Positions 24,825-32,805 of a DNA stretch of 64,000 nt are shown in pieces. Each line of letters opens with the position of its first letter. Positions within the stretch are counted from its first letter, which is position 1. Below the pieces are notes generated by a model. It did not search any database. It saw nothing but the letters and a program-made list of their open reading frames with translations, and had not been told where the DNA came from. The position numbers were made by a program, and so were the translations under genes. Origin of the DNA: Sulfurimonas sp. HSL1-2 (GTDB lineage: Bacteria > Campylobacterota > Campylobacteria > Campylobacterales > Sulfurimonadaceae); contig NZ_CP147914.1 in the NCBI RefSeq assembly GCF_039645565.1, positions 1,485,573 through 1,549,572 on the forward strand, written 5' to 3'.

Positions 24825-25784
24825 ATGCGATACAGCAACTTCATATCCGTCGCAGCCGCGCTGCTGATCGGCTCGGCCGGGCTCCATGCGGCTCCCGACC
24901 ATGATGGCAGGAAAGACAACGACAGAGGCGGTTCAAAGCAGGAACGCTCTTATGAGAAACAGGACCGCTCGTACAACAAGCAGGACCGCTCTTATAATCA
25001 ACAGGACCGTTCCTACAACCAGAGCCGTTCCGGTAACCAGGGCAACGCCCTGGGGCAGGAGATTCGCCGCGACCGTAACCAGCCCTCCAAGGGTGAGATC
25101 CGCCGCGAAGAGGTACGCCGCTCCGAACCCCAGAAGTACACGCCCCATCCGGTCAAACCTGCGCCGGTCGTCCGCCCGCAAGAACGCGAGGAGTACAGAC
25201 ATACCGAACAGCGTACAGTCCGCCCGCCGAAGGTGGAATACCGCAACGGCAAACGGGTCTATCCGCCTGCCAAGGGTGACATCGTACGTATCGACAAGCA
25301 CAAGCGCTACTACCGACCGCCGGGGGCCCGTCCTCTGACCTATTATCAGCGTCCGGGCTATGTGGTACACAGTCTGCCGCGTCTGGCGATCTCTCTGAGC
25401 CTCGGCGCGCTCTCGTTCTACTATGCCGACGGTCTTTACTACCGCCATCACGACAGCGGGTTTATCGTCACCGTTCCGCCGGTAGGCCTCGTGGTCCATA
25501 CCCTGCCGGTTGGCTACACCGTCTTCGTACATAGCGGGCGCACGTACTACTACTATGCGGACGTCTACTACACCTGGGACACCTACCGCAACGCCTACCG
25601 CGTCGTCAAGCCGCCGGTGGCCTATTATGACGTCGAATTCGCTCCCGGCCAGGTACTCGACAGCCTCCCCGACGGTGCGTACAGTGTCACGATCGACGGG
25701 GCGCAGTACTACCGCTACGCGGATACCTACTTCATGCAGGCAATCCAGGGAGACCGTATCGTCTATATCGTCGTCACGCCCTAA
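24825..25784 (+). CDS. DUF6515-type exported protein with QDRSYN repeats
   Basis: 319 aa. Signal peptide MRYSNFISVAAALLIGSAGLHA, then a low-complexity polar region with the heptad QDRSYNK/Q repeated about four times (residues about 40-65), a basic Pro/Arg-rich stretch, one hydrophobic segment (LAISLSLGALSFYYADG) and Tyr-rich beta units (YYRHHDSGFIVTVPPVGLVV, TYYYYADVYYTWD, YYRYADTYFM). Tyr-rich repeats such as these suggest a surface or envelope protein. Good ribosome site AAGGAGGATACG. Confidence 0.75.
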   Translation: MRYSNFISVAAALLIGSAGLHAAPDHDGRKDNDRGGSKQERSYEKQDRSYNKQDRSYNQQDRSYNQSRSGNQGNALGQEIRRDRNQPSKGEIRREEVRRSEPQKYTPHPVKPAPVVRPQEREEYRHTEQRTVRPPKVEYRNGKRVYPPAKGDIVRIDKHKRYYRPPGARPLTYYQRPGYVVHSLPRLAISLSLGALSFYYADGLYYRHHDSGFIVTVPPVGLVVHTLPVGYTVFVHSGRTYYYYADVYYTWDTYRNAYRVVKPPVAYYDVEFAPGQVLDSLPDGAYSVTIDGAQYYRYADTYFMQAIQGDRIVYIVVTP

Positions 25785-25794
25785 GACGGCACCG

Positions 25795-26370
25795 ATGATC
25801 CCCTTCAACCATCTCGGTTGGGCCTTTAGCCGCTTCGGAGCGGCCGTTTACCCCGACACTGCCGTCGCGCAGCTCTGCGCTGCCCTGCACGCCCTTCCCC
25901 CCGACGCCGACATCCTCGACCTCGGCGCGGGAACGGGCACCCTCGCCAACTACGCCCTCGGCTGCCGCAACGATTTAAGAGCCGTCGCCGCCGATCCGGC
26001 CGAAGGGATGCTGCGCTATGTCCCCGATACGGTCGCGCGTGTCATCGCCAGGGCCGAAGCCCTTCCCTTCGCCGCCGACCGCTTTGACGGCATCCTCGTG
26101 GGCGAGGCGCTGCACCATTTCACCGTTCCCGAAGAAGCGCTCGACGAGATGGCCCGCGTCCTCCGCCCCGGCGGACTCCTGTTCGTCTACGACTTCGACC
26201 CCTCCACCCTCCTCGGCGGCCTGCTGCGGCGGGCGGAGAAGCTGCTGGGGGAACCGGGGCACTTCTATCCTCCGGAGTCGCTGGCTTCGCTGCTACGGGA
26301 GCGCGGTTTTTCCACTGCTGTCAACCGCTACGGCTGGCGCTACAGCCTTGCCGCCCTGTTGGAGGCGTAG
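25795..26370 (+). CDS. SAM-dependent methyltransferase (class I)
   Basis: 191 aa. SAM site ILDLGAGTGTLANYAL (about 41-56), PFAADRFDGILVGEALHHF and ARVLRPGGLLFVYDF are the usual class I motifs. The start ATG 25795 lies 10 nt after the DUF6515 gene; longer in-frame starts lie inside that gene. Similar to UbiE/Methyltransf_11 proteins but shorter, with an unknown substrate. Confidence 0.88.
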   Translation: MIPFNHLGWAFSRFGAAVYPDTAVAQLCAALHALPPDADILDLGAGTGTLANYALGCRNDLRAVAADPAEGMLRYVPDTVARVIARAEALPFAADRFDGILVGEALHHFTVPEEALDEMARVLRPGGLLFVYDFDPSTLLGGLLRRAEKLLGEPGHFYPPESLASLLRERGFSTAVNRYGWRYSLAALLEA

Positions 26371-26439
26371 GCCCGGACGTTTGTCTATTTCCCCCCTTTC
26401 ATTGTAAAATTGCGCTATCCCAATTCCCAAGGTTTCACC

Positions 26440-26916
26440 ATGAAGATTACGAAAAACAGCCTCGTCACCCTGAACTATGAACTCTCCACCTCCGACGGCG
26501 AGCTGCTCAACCCCGACGACTCCGAACTGATGTATCTCCACGGCGGCTACGGGCAGATTTTTGCCAAGCTTGAAACGGAACTTGAGGGGAAACAGACCGG
26601 GGATGACGTCCATGTCACCCTCTCCCCCGCCGAAGCGTTCGGAGAGTACGACGGTTCCCTCCTTGTCGAAGAGGCGCTCTCCGAGCTCCCCGACGACCTG
26701 GAAGCGGGCATGGAGATCGAAGGCCACCTCGAATCGAACCCGGAGGACGTCATCATCTACACGGTCAAGGAGATCCGCGGCGACGAAGCGGTCCTCGACG
26801 GCAACCACCCCCTGGCAGGCCGCAGCCTCGTTTTCGACGGGACGGTCACGGCAGTAGAGCCGCTCGACGATGCCGCCGTCCGGGAGATCCTGGAACACGA
26901 GCATCATCACCACTGA
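26440..26916 (+). CDS. SlyD-like FKBP peptidyl-prolyl isomerase
   Basis: 158 aa. FKBP/IF architecture: LVTLNYELSTSDGELL ... LMYLHGGYGQIF, the insert-in-flap region (AGMEIEGHLE), and a C-terminal EHEHHHH metal-binding tail. SlyD-type proteins are cytoplasmic prolyl isomerases and chaperones that also handle nickel; the tail here is short. ATG 26440 is preferred over the in-frame 26410. It overlaps dtd by one base (TGATG). Confidence 0.9.
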   Translation: MKITKNSLVTLNYELSTSDGELLNPDDSELMYLHGGYGQIFAKLETELEGKQTGDDVHVTLSPAEAFGEYDGSLLVEEALSELPDDLEAGMEIEGHLESNPEDVIIYTVKEIRGDEAVLDGNHPLAGRSLVFDGTVTAVEPLDDAAVREILEHEHHHH

Positions 26917-27359
26917 TGCTGGCCGTACTGCAACGCGTCGGCAACTCCTCCGTCCACGTTGACGGCCGCGAAATCGCTGCGATCGGAAAGGGGCTGAACC
27001 TTCTTCTGGGTGTCCTGGAGGGCGATACGGAGGCGGACGCCGACAAGCTGCTCTCCAAGATCCTGACGCTGCGCATCTTCGCCGACGAGGCAGGCAAGAT
27101 GAACCGTTCCCTGCTCGACGTCGGGGGCGAACTCCTCGTCATCTCCCAGTTTACCCTGGCCGCCGACGTCAAAAAGGGGCGGCGCCCCTCCTTCGATGCC
27201 GCCGCCCGGCCGGAGCGGGCCGAAACCCTCTACCGGTACTTCATTGACCGGGCATCCGGGAGCGTCCCGGTCTCGCACGGTATCTTCGGTGCCCATATGG
27301 ATGTGCGCATCGCGAACGACGGGCCGGTGACCATCGTGATCGATTCCAAAACGCTCTGA
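26916..27359 (+). CDS. dtd: D-aminoacyl-tRNA deacylase
   Basis: 147 aa, full length. It has LQRVGNSSVHVDG, the catalytic SQFTLAAD loop and the GPVT motif near the C-terminus (NDGPVTIVID). It removes D-amino acids and misplaced glycine from tRNA in the cytoplasm. It is translationally coupled to slyD upstream and shares a one-base overlap with the DUF6498 gene downstream. Confidence 0.95.
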   Translation: MLAVLQRVGNSSVHVDGREIAAIGKGLNLLLGVLEGDTEADADKLLSKILTLRIFADEAGKMNRSLLDVGGELLVISQFTLAADVKKGRRPSFDAAARPERAETLYRYFIDRASGSVPVSHGIFGAHMDVRIANDGPVTIVIDSKTL

Positions 27360-28021
27360 TGGCAGCGTTGTTCTCTACGCTCGGGCGCTACGTTTCCCTG
27401 CCGCTCATCGTTCTGCTGGCGGCCAATCTCTACCCGCTTTACGGTGTCCTGGAACGGGGATGGGGCGTCTTCGAACTGATCTTTCTCTACTGGATGGAAA
27501 ACGTCGTGATCGGCCTCTTCAATGTCCTCAAGATGATCACCAACCGCCCCGAAGATCTCGCCGGCAATCTCGGCAAACTCTTCCTCGTACCCTTTTTCAT
27601 TTTCCACTACGGCATGTTCACCTACGTGCACGGCATCTTCGTCATCGCGCTGTTCGCGCCGGAGGAGCTGCACCTGAACGTCTTCGGACTCGCCGGTTAC
27701 CTCTACCACCGCGACACGCTCTTCGGCAACGGCATGCTCACGGCCCTGACGCTGCTCATCGTCAGCCACGCCGTCTCCTTCTACGTCGATTATGTCCGCA
27801 GCGGCGACTATGAGCGCACCACCCTACGGGAGTGGATGGGCGCGCCCTACGGTCGCGTTGCCGTCCTGCACATCGGCCTGATCGGCGGCGGTTTTCTCGT
27901 CGCGGCCCTGGGACAGCCCGTTGCCGGGCTGATCGTCCTGCTCTTTTTGAAGGTCGGCATGGACGCACGTTCACTCATCCTGCGGCATGATGCCCTGCAG
28001 CGGAAACTGCCGGTGGATTAA
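27359..28021 (+). CDS. DUF6498-type integral membrane protein
   Basis: 220 aa with about five hydrophobic segments. The segment FELIFLYWMENVVIGLFNVLKM and a HYGMFTYVHGIF motif match DUF6498 proteins. It starts on the stop codon of dtd (TGATGG), so it belongs to the slyD-dtd unit. Function unknown. Confidence 0.8.
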   Translation: MAALFSTLGRYVSLPLIVLLAANLYPLYGVLERGWGVFELIFLYWMENVVIGLFNVLKMITNRPEDLAGNLGKLFLVPFFIFHYGMFTYVHGIFVIALFAPEELHLNVFGLAGYLYHRDTLFGNGMLTALTLLIVSHAVSFYVDYVRSGDYERTTLREWMGAPYGRVAVLHIGLIGGGFLVAALGQPVAGLIVLLFLKVGMDARSLILRHDALQRKLPVD

Positions 28022-28133
28022 TGTGACTTTTTGATGATCATATTAATCCGATAGCTGATTATTTTTTATCCATATTATCGCCGAAAATCTTCCGGCCGTG
28101 TCGTACACTTGCGTATTATTCGCGGAGGTCATT

Positions 28134-28679
28134 ATGGCATCAAAAGAAAACTATATTCAGAATATTCGAAATGCACGAACACACCAGCTCAAATGGATCA
28201 ACCAGATCAAACTGATGGTCTCCGGGGTCAGCCAAGAAAAGGATGCCGTCCCCGTCAACCAGTCCGACAGCGACTTCAGCCGCTGGCTCTATGACGATGC
28301 GATGGTCTTTTCCACCTCCAACGCCAAAAGCGTCATTGATGAAATGATCACACTCCATACCGAGTGTTACGATATCTATCTGAAGATCTATGCCACGCTG
28401 TTTGCCGGAAAATCGGGGGGACTGATGGGGGTGTTCGGATCGAAAAAGGCGAGCGCCAGCGACCTGAAACTCGCCCAGAACTACTACGAGGAGCTCTTAA
28501 ACGTCTCGGACGCGCTGCTCAAACGGCTGCGCGCCTTTGAGAGTGTCATGCTGGCAACGCCGCAGACGAAGTTCGATGAACTGATGGTCGCACCGGAACC
28601 GGTGACGGTCGCCGCCGAGCCTGCAGCACCCGCCCCAAAACAGAAGCTCTACTTCCGCGGACAGCTTATCGAGGGCTGA
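28134..28679 (+). CDS. CZB-like helical protein with degenerate zinc site
   Basis: 181 aa. A helical domain (about 12-80) with HQLKWINQIKL, SDFSRWLYDD and LHTECYDIYLKIY resembles the chemoreceptor zinc-binding (CZB) domain found in receptors and diguanylate cyclases. The position that is normally Cys (CxFGxW) is Ser here, so zinc binding may be lost or altered. The rest is helical with a Pro/Ala tail ending KLYFRGQLIEG. Start ATG 28134 has GGAGGTCATT. No output domain is fused, so it may be a stand-alone partner of a signalling protein. Confidence 0.55.
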   Translation: MASKENYIQNIRNARTHQLKWINQIKLMVSGVSQEKDAVPVNQSDSDFSRWLYDDAMVFSTSNAKSVIDEMITLHTECYDIYLKIYATLFAGKSGGLMGVFGSKKASASDLKLAQNYYEELLNVSDALLKRLRAFESVMLATPQTKFDELMVAPEPVTVAAEPAAPAPKQKLYFRGQLIEG

Positions 28680-28686
28680 GCCGCAC

Positions 28687-29061
28687 TTAGTGTAAGTATG
28701 TGACGTACGTCGTCACGCCGCACGGTACCCATACGCCCCAGTCTTCAATGACGGTACCGTCATCATACTCCACGCTGATATCATAATTCTGGTCGCATTC
28801 ATAGATATCGAGTACCAGATCGTCCCCCGGGTAGAGCACATCCGCGCCCAGCAGCTCGTTCCCCCAGCTCGAAGCCGTGGAAGGCGCGGCATAGGCATAC
28901 CAGATATCGCCCCAGGAGTCTATATCATTATGGATCACCAGTGTCGCCGGCACGTAGGGGATATGCGGGTCGTTGTCCTCGACATAGATAAAACAGCCGG
29001 ACAACAGCCAGAGCGGCATCAGCAGTACGGTGAGCCTGAGCATAACTTTACTGCGCTTCAT
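28687..29061 (-). CDS. Small lipoprotein
   Basis: 124 aa. Lipobox LSGC after a hydrophobic signal (LTVLLMPLWL). The mature part is rich in Asp, Tyr and Trp with two Cys pairs possible (CDQ, PCG) and looks beta-rich. Not assigned to a family. It overlaps the end of the upstream small exported protein by 14 nt, so the two are co-expressed. Confidence 0.75.
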   Translation of the reverse strand: MKRSKVMLRLTVLLMPLWLLSGCFIYVEDNDPHIPYVPATLVIHNDIDSWGDIWYAYAAPSTASSWGNELLGADVLYPGDDLVLDIYECDQNYDISVEYDDGTVIEDWGVWVPCGVTTYVTYLH

Positions 29062-29299
29062 CGGACACCTCCGGCTTCGGAAGATAAAAGACGTTGGGGA
29101 GTTTCCGGTCGTTCAGTTTGCCGAAATCCTTGGCCGGTTTGGAAGCCGGAGGAAGCGCTTCGGGCTTTTCAACAGCCTCCGGGGCACTCTGGAGGTGAAC
29201 CACTTTACGCACCTGCAGCGGGCGTGATTCCGTCGGGACGGACGCAAAAACGGTCCCTGCGACGAAGACTGCCGAAATCAATGCTGTCATTCGTTTCAT
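29048..29299 (-). CDS. Small exported protein
   Basis: 83 aa. Signal peptide MKRMTALISAVFVAGTVFA, then a Pro/Lys-rich mature segment of about 60 residues. ATG 29299 with AGGAGCGATT. Likely periplasmic partner of the lipoprotein whose gene it overlaps. No family recognised. Confidence 0.7.
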   Translation of the reverse strand: MKRMTALISAVFVAGTVFASVPTESRPLQVRKVVHLQSAPEAVEKPEALPPASKPAKDFGKLNDRKLPNVFYLPKPEVSDEAQ

Positions 29300-29582
29300 A
29301 ATCGCTCCTTTGTCAATGAATAAGACAACTGTACAGTGAAACCATGCAGTAATCGTGAAACGGGAATCGTACCGAAATATCAGCGTTTTTCCGCTTGCCC
29401 GGCGAAAGCGCCGGTAATGATCAACACACCGGGAGGACGCGTCTGCACCCCCGCGTGAAACAGTAGTACAACGATAATAGTGAAGTATGGCAAACAGCCA
29501 AAGTGTGCGGCAGCGGCGGGCGTCACGGTGCCCGGCAGGAACGGCGGTTGCATTTTGTACCAAACCACTCAAGGAACCTGTT

Positions 29583-29819
29583 ATGGAACACCATGTCATC
29601 ATTGAAAAACTCTGCAGCTGCGCCAAAAGAAACGGCCTCGACCAGATCGTCTCCTACGATAACAAAGAGAGCGCCAAAAGCGCCGCGGAAGCGCAACTCT
29701 CCTTTATGAAGAACAGCTTCTGCGGCAAACACCACTTCGATGTCACCGAAGTCGACGACCACTTCGTCATCGGGATGCTCCAGGGCGGCTGCGGCTGCGG
29801 CAGCCACGAGCACCACTAA
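29583..29819 (+). CDS. Small Cys protein of the CxCAK...FCGKHxF family (copy 1)
   Basis: 78 aa. HHVIIEKLCSCAKRNGLDQI, a helical middle, NSFCGKHHFDVTEVDDHFVI and a Cys/His-rich tail GGCGCGSHEHH. Two paralogues lie at 59129 and 62558 (the latter downstream of nifK); all share C-x-C-A near the start and SFCGKHxF. No signal peptide. The conserved Cys suggest metal or Fe-S binding, or redox chemistry. The tail with extra CGCG and HEHH is unique to this copy. Confidence 0.72.
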   Translation: MEHHVIIEKLCSCAKRNGLDQIVSYDNKESAKSAAEAQLSFMKNSFCGKHHFDVTEVDDHFVIGMLQGGCGCGSHEHH

Positions 29820-29831
29820 GGCCCGCGCGCC

Positions 29832-30245
29832 TCAGTGCTGCACGCGCAGATAGACCTGGAAAAAAGGCAGCACTTCGATATCACCCGCGTCGATACTGAC
29901 ACTGCCGTCCGGTGCAACACTGGCGATAATCTCCACCGCTTTATCCTCGCTCATGAAACTGAGCAGTGCTACATCATCGCTCTTCTCCTCGAAAAGCCCG
30001 AGGCCTGTCTTTGTGATCATGTCGCGCAGGACTTCCGCCGACTCGAAAACGGCCGCGGTAATCGCCGTCAGAAAAGTCGCAAAGGGTTCGCAGCGCACCT
30101 CACAGAGCAGGCAATCCGTTTCCGAACGGCTGATGCCCCGGTTTTCGAAGTGGATAAAATCGTACTGCTGCAGGACTTCAAGATCATCCATCGTGATTTC
30201 GCGCGAAGCGTAGACGGCTTTGAGTGCATTGAACGTCGATAGCAT
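29832..30245 (-). CDS. Hypothetical protein with Cys cluster
   Basis: 137 aa, not recognised. N-terminal helical region, then DCLLCEVRCEP (three Cys in nine residues) and a C-terminal half with SVAPDGSVSIDAGDIEVLPFFQVYLRV, beta-rich. ATG 30245 has GAGGAGATAACG. It is convergent with the Cys protein at 29583 and divergent from the hemerythrin gene. Confidence 0.6.
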   Translation of the reverse strand: MLSTFNALKAVYASREITMDDLEVLQQYDFIHFENRGISRSETDCLLCEVRCEPFATFLTAITAAVFESAEVLRDMITKTGLGLFEEKSDDVALLSFMSEDKAVEIIASVAPDGSVSIDAGDIEVLPFFQVYLRVQH

Positions 30246-30372
30246 CGTTATCTCCTCTTCGCCCGCTTTCAGGCGTTTTGGATAAAGTACTGCATATTCC
30301 GTGCGATACAGGGGTATCGCATGAAAGTTGCACAGGGCGCGGTAAAGACACGGCAGTGTGAAGGAGCATCGA

Positions 30373-30759
30373 ATGGAAGAGCTGACTCTCGGCATAGAGG
30401 TGATGGACGAGACCCACACGGAGTTTCTGCAGTGCCTCGCCCGTGTTAAAGCGGCTTCGGGCAGTGACTTCGTCGAGGGGTTCTCCGCGCTTGTCGAGCA
30501 TACGGAAGCCCACTTCGCCATGGAGGAAGAGCTGATGCGGAGCCTCGGCTTCTACGGTCTTCAGGAACACCATGACGAACATGAGACCCTGCTCTCCGAG
30601 ATGCGCTACTTCCTGCAAAAAGCACGAAAGCTTCCCCCCTTCGGGCGCTCCTATATCGACGACTACGCCTATGAAAAGTTCCGGCGCCACATCATCAATA
30701 TCGACTCGCAGCTGGCGATGTTCCTCAAAACAGTCGAAACGGAGAAAGTTTATGGTTAA
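30373..30759 (+). CDS. Bacteriohemerythrin-like O2-binding protein
   Basis: 128 aa. The diiron ligands are in place: DETHTEFLQC, LVEHTEAHFAMEEELM, EHHDEHETLL and YEKFRRHIINID. Such proteins bind oxygen and buffer or sense it, which fits a microaerobic nitrogen fixer. ATG 30373 has AAGGAGCATCGA; a GTG at 30358 is less likely. The next gene, an aldo/keto reductase, starts 8 nt before its stop. Confidence 0.92.
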   Translation: MEELTLGIEVMDETHTEFLQCLARVKAASGSDFVEGFSALVEHTEAHFAMEEELMRSLGFYGLQEHHDEHETLLSEMRYFLQKARKLPPFGRSYIDDYAYEKFRRHIINIDSQLAMFLKTVETEKVYG

Positions 30760-31597
30760 GACGCTTCACACGCGTGCCGGCGTCGAGATGCCCACACTCA
30801 TCTACGGAACGGCCTGGAAAAAAGAGCAGACGGCCCCCCTGGTCGAAGCGGCACTGCGCTGCGGGTTCCGCGGCATCGATACGGCCTGCCAGCCCCGCCA
30901 CTACCATGAGGCCGGTGTCGGCGAGGCCCTCGAGGTGATGCGCGCCGAGGGCCTCGAACGCGAAGCGCTCTTCCTGCAGACCAAGTTCACCCCCGTAGAC
31001 GGGCAGGATCCGGAGAACACCCCCTATGACCGAAAAGCTGCGCTTGCGGAGCAGGTCCGCCAATCGTTCCGCGTTTCGCAGGACAATCTGCGCACCGATT
31101 ATGTCGATTCGTATGTCCTGCACTCGCCGCTCTTCCCCTTTTCGCAGCTGCTTGCCGTCTGGCGCGCCATGGAGACGATTGCAAAAGAGGGCAACGCGCG
31201 GCAGCTCGGAATCAGCAACTGCTATGATCTGCGCACCCTGCAGCGGCTTTTTGACGAAGCGGAGGTCAAACCGGCGGTGCTCCAGAACCGCTTCTACGCC
31301 GATTCCGGCTATGATGTGGAGCTGCGCGCCTTCTGCGACGCAAACGCCATCCGCTACCAGAGCTTCTGGAGCCTGACCGCCAACCCCCACCTGCTCGGCA
31401 GCGAGCCGGTCATCCGCGCCGCGATGGCCCGGCGCATCGGTACCCCACAGATCTTTTATGCCTACCTCATCGCCAAAGGGATCACCCCCCTCGACGGCAC
31501 GACCTCATCCGTGCACATGCAAGAAGACCTTCACGTCCCGGAGATCCGCCTGGCACCCGAGGAGATTGCGGCGATCGACCGGCTGCTCCTCTCTTGA
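30752..31597 (+). CDS. Aldo/keto reductase family oxidoreductase
   Basis: 281 aa. TIM-barrel AKR motifs: GFRGIDTACQPRHYHEAGVGEAL (Asp and Tyr of the catalytic set), LFLQTKFTP (Lys), VDSYVLHSPL (His), LGISNCYDL and the C-terminal nucleotide loop. An NADPH-linked aldehyde or ketone reductase acting in the cytoplasm; substrate unknown. Overlaps the hemerythrin gene by 8 nt, so coupled expression is likely. Confidence 0.9.
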   Translation: MVKTLHTRAGVEMPTLIYGTAWKKEQTAPLVEAALRCGFRGIDTACQPRHYHEAGVGEALEVMRAEGLEREALFLQTKFTPVDGQDPENTPYDRKAALAEQVRQSFRVSQDNLRTDYVDSYVLHSPLFPFSQLLAVWRAMETIAKEGNARQLGISNCYDLRTLQRLFDEAEVKPAVLQNRFYADSGYDVELRAFCDANAIRYQSFWSLTANPHLLGSEPVIRAAMARRIGTPQIFYAYLIAKGITPLDGTTSSVHMQEDLHVPEIRLAPEEIAAIDRLLLS

Positions 31598-31953
31598 AAA
31601 CCTAGCACATTTTGGCGCCTGATCTACCTTTTGTACAATCCCGAAAAGCAATTGATTAAAAGTTAATCATAAAATTGCATAGTACGCTTGACAAATATTC
31701 TATACTGTGTGTACCCGTAAAAGGGTAAGCATTCCGATGCGATTGATTTGTATCAGACTTTCTTTTGAAAGTCGAGCCATTACGTTTTTGTTCTTCTACT
31801 CCCTTGCATTCGCGGTGCTGCTGACACCGCGAGCCTTTCACCCTCACACCAAAACAACACCTTCCGGTCATACATCGAGATTGATAATGAAACCGTGCGA
31901 CCGTGCCGGCCGTCACGCAGTAGCAGTATGAAAGGGGAGCCGCGGGGAGAAGG
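31598..31953. other. Gene-free interval with several small hairpins
   Basis: 356 bases with no ORF that has a ribosome site and family match; more AT-rich than its surroundings. It holds a perfect palindrome GATTAA-AAG-TTAATC (31654-31668), ACTTTC/GAAAGT near 31758-31773 and CGCGGTG/CACCGCG near 31812-31832. A TTGACA and TATACT occur at 31688 and 31701 but are too close to be one promoter. A small RNA is possible. Confidence 0.35.
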
Positions 31954-32805
31954 TTACTGCTTCTCCGCCTTCGCTTCGGCTTTCTTTTCGAGTTCGTAGA
32001 AATAGTTTGTCGCTTCGACGAAACCGTCGACGCTCCCGCAGTCGAAACGCTTGCCCTTGAACTTGTAGCCCAGGACCATCCCCTTTTTCGCCTGCGTCAG
32101 GAGGGCGTCGGTGATCTGCAGTTCGCCGTTCTTGCCCGGCTTGGTGTTCTTGATCACTTCGAAGATATCCGGGGTGAGGATGTAGCGGCCGATAATGGCC
32201 AGATTGGACGGCGCTTTGTCGTTGTCCGGTTTTTCCACCATGTCGTCGACCATGAAAACGCCCTCTTCGATTTCGCGCCCGGCGATAACGCCGTACTTAT
32301 GGACCTGCTCCTTCGGGACCTCCATGATGGCGACGATGCAGCACTTGTACTTGTTGTACAGCTCCACCATCTGCTTGAGGACCCCGTCGCCCTTGGGATT
32401 GATGCAGAGGTCGTCGGCGAGGATGACGGCAAAAGGGTCCGTCTCGCCGACCAAAACTCTGCCTTTGTAGATGGCGTCGCCGAGCCCCTTCATCTCGTTC
32501 TGGCGCGTATAGGTGAAGGTGCAGCTGTCGATAAGGCGGCGGATGTCTTTGAGCAGCGACTCCTTCGAGGAGCCCTTGATCTGATGTTCCAGCTCGTAGC
32601 TGATGTCGAAATGATCGGTAATGGCCCGTTTGCCGCGCCCCGTAATGACGGCCATAACGTCACAGCCGGCGTCGTTGGCCTCTTCCACCCCGTACTGGAT
32701 CAGCGGCTTGGTGAGGATGGGCAGCATCTCCTTGGGCATCGCCTTGGTCGCGGGCAGAAAGCGCGTGCCGTATCCGGCAGCGGGAAATAGACATTTTGTA
32801 ATCAT
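31954..32805 (-). CDS. galU: UTP-glucose-1-phosphate uridylyltransferase
   Basis: 283 aa. Nucleotidyltransferase motif FPAAGYGTRFLPATKAMPKEMLPI, the active loop ILADDLCINP, and the C-terminal KGKRFDCGSVDGF typical of GalU. It makes UDP-glucose from UTP and glucose-1-phosphate. It is the last gene of the glucosylglycerate operon, overlapping the phosphorylase gene by four bases (ATGA). It would re-activate the glucose-1-phosphate the phosphorylase releases, and also feed GpgS. Confidence 0.95.
   Translation of the reverse strand: MITKCLFPAAGYGTRFLPATKAMPKEMLPILTKPLIQYGVEEANDAGCDVMAVITGRGKRAITDHFDISYELEHQIKGSSKESLLKDIRRLIDSCTFTYTRQNEMKGLGDAIYKGRVLVGETDPFAVILADDLCINPKGDGVLKQMVELYNKYKCCIVAIMEVPKEQVHKYGVIAGREIEEGVFMVDDMVEKPDNDKAPSNLAIIGRYILTPDIFEVIKNTKPGKNGELQITDALLTQAKKGMVLGYKFKGKRFDCGSVDGFVEATNYFYELEKKAEAKAEKQ

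Noticed and set aside
31688-31706. Promoter TTGACA...TATACT
   Set aside because: Spacing is only seven bases, far below the usual 16-18.
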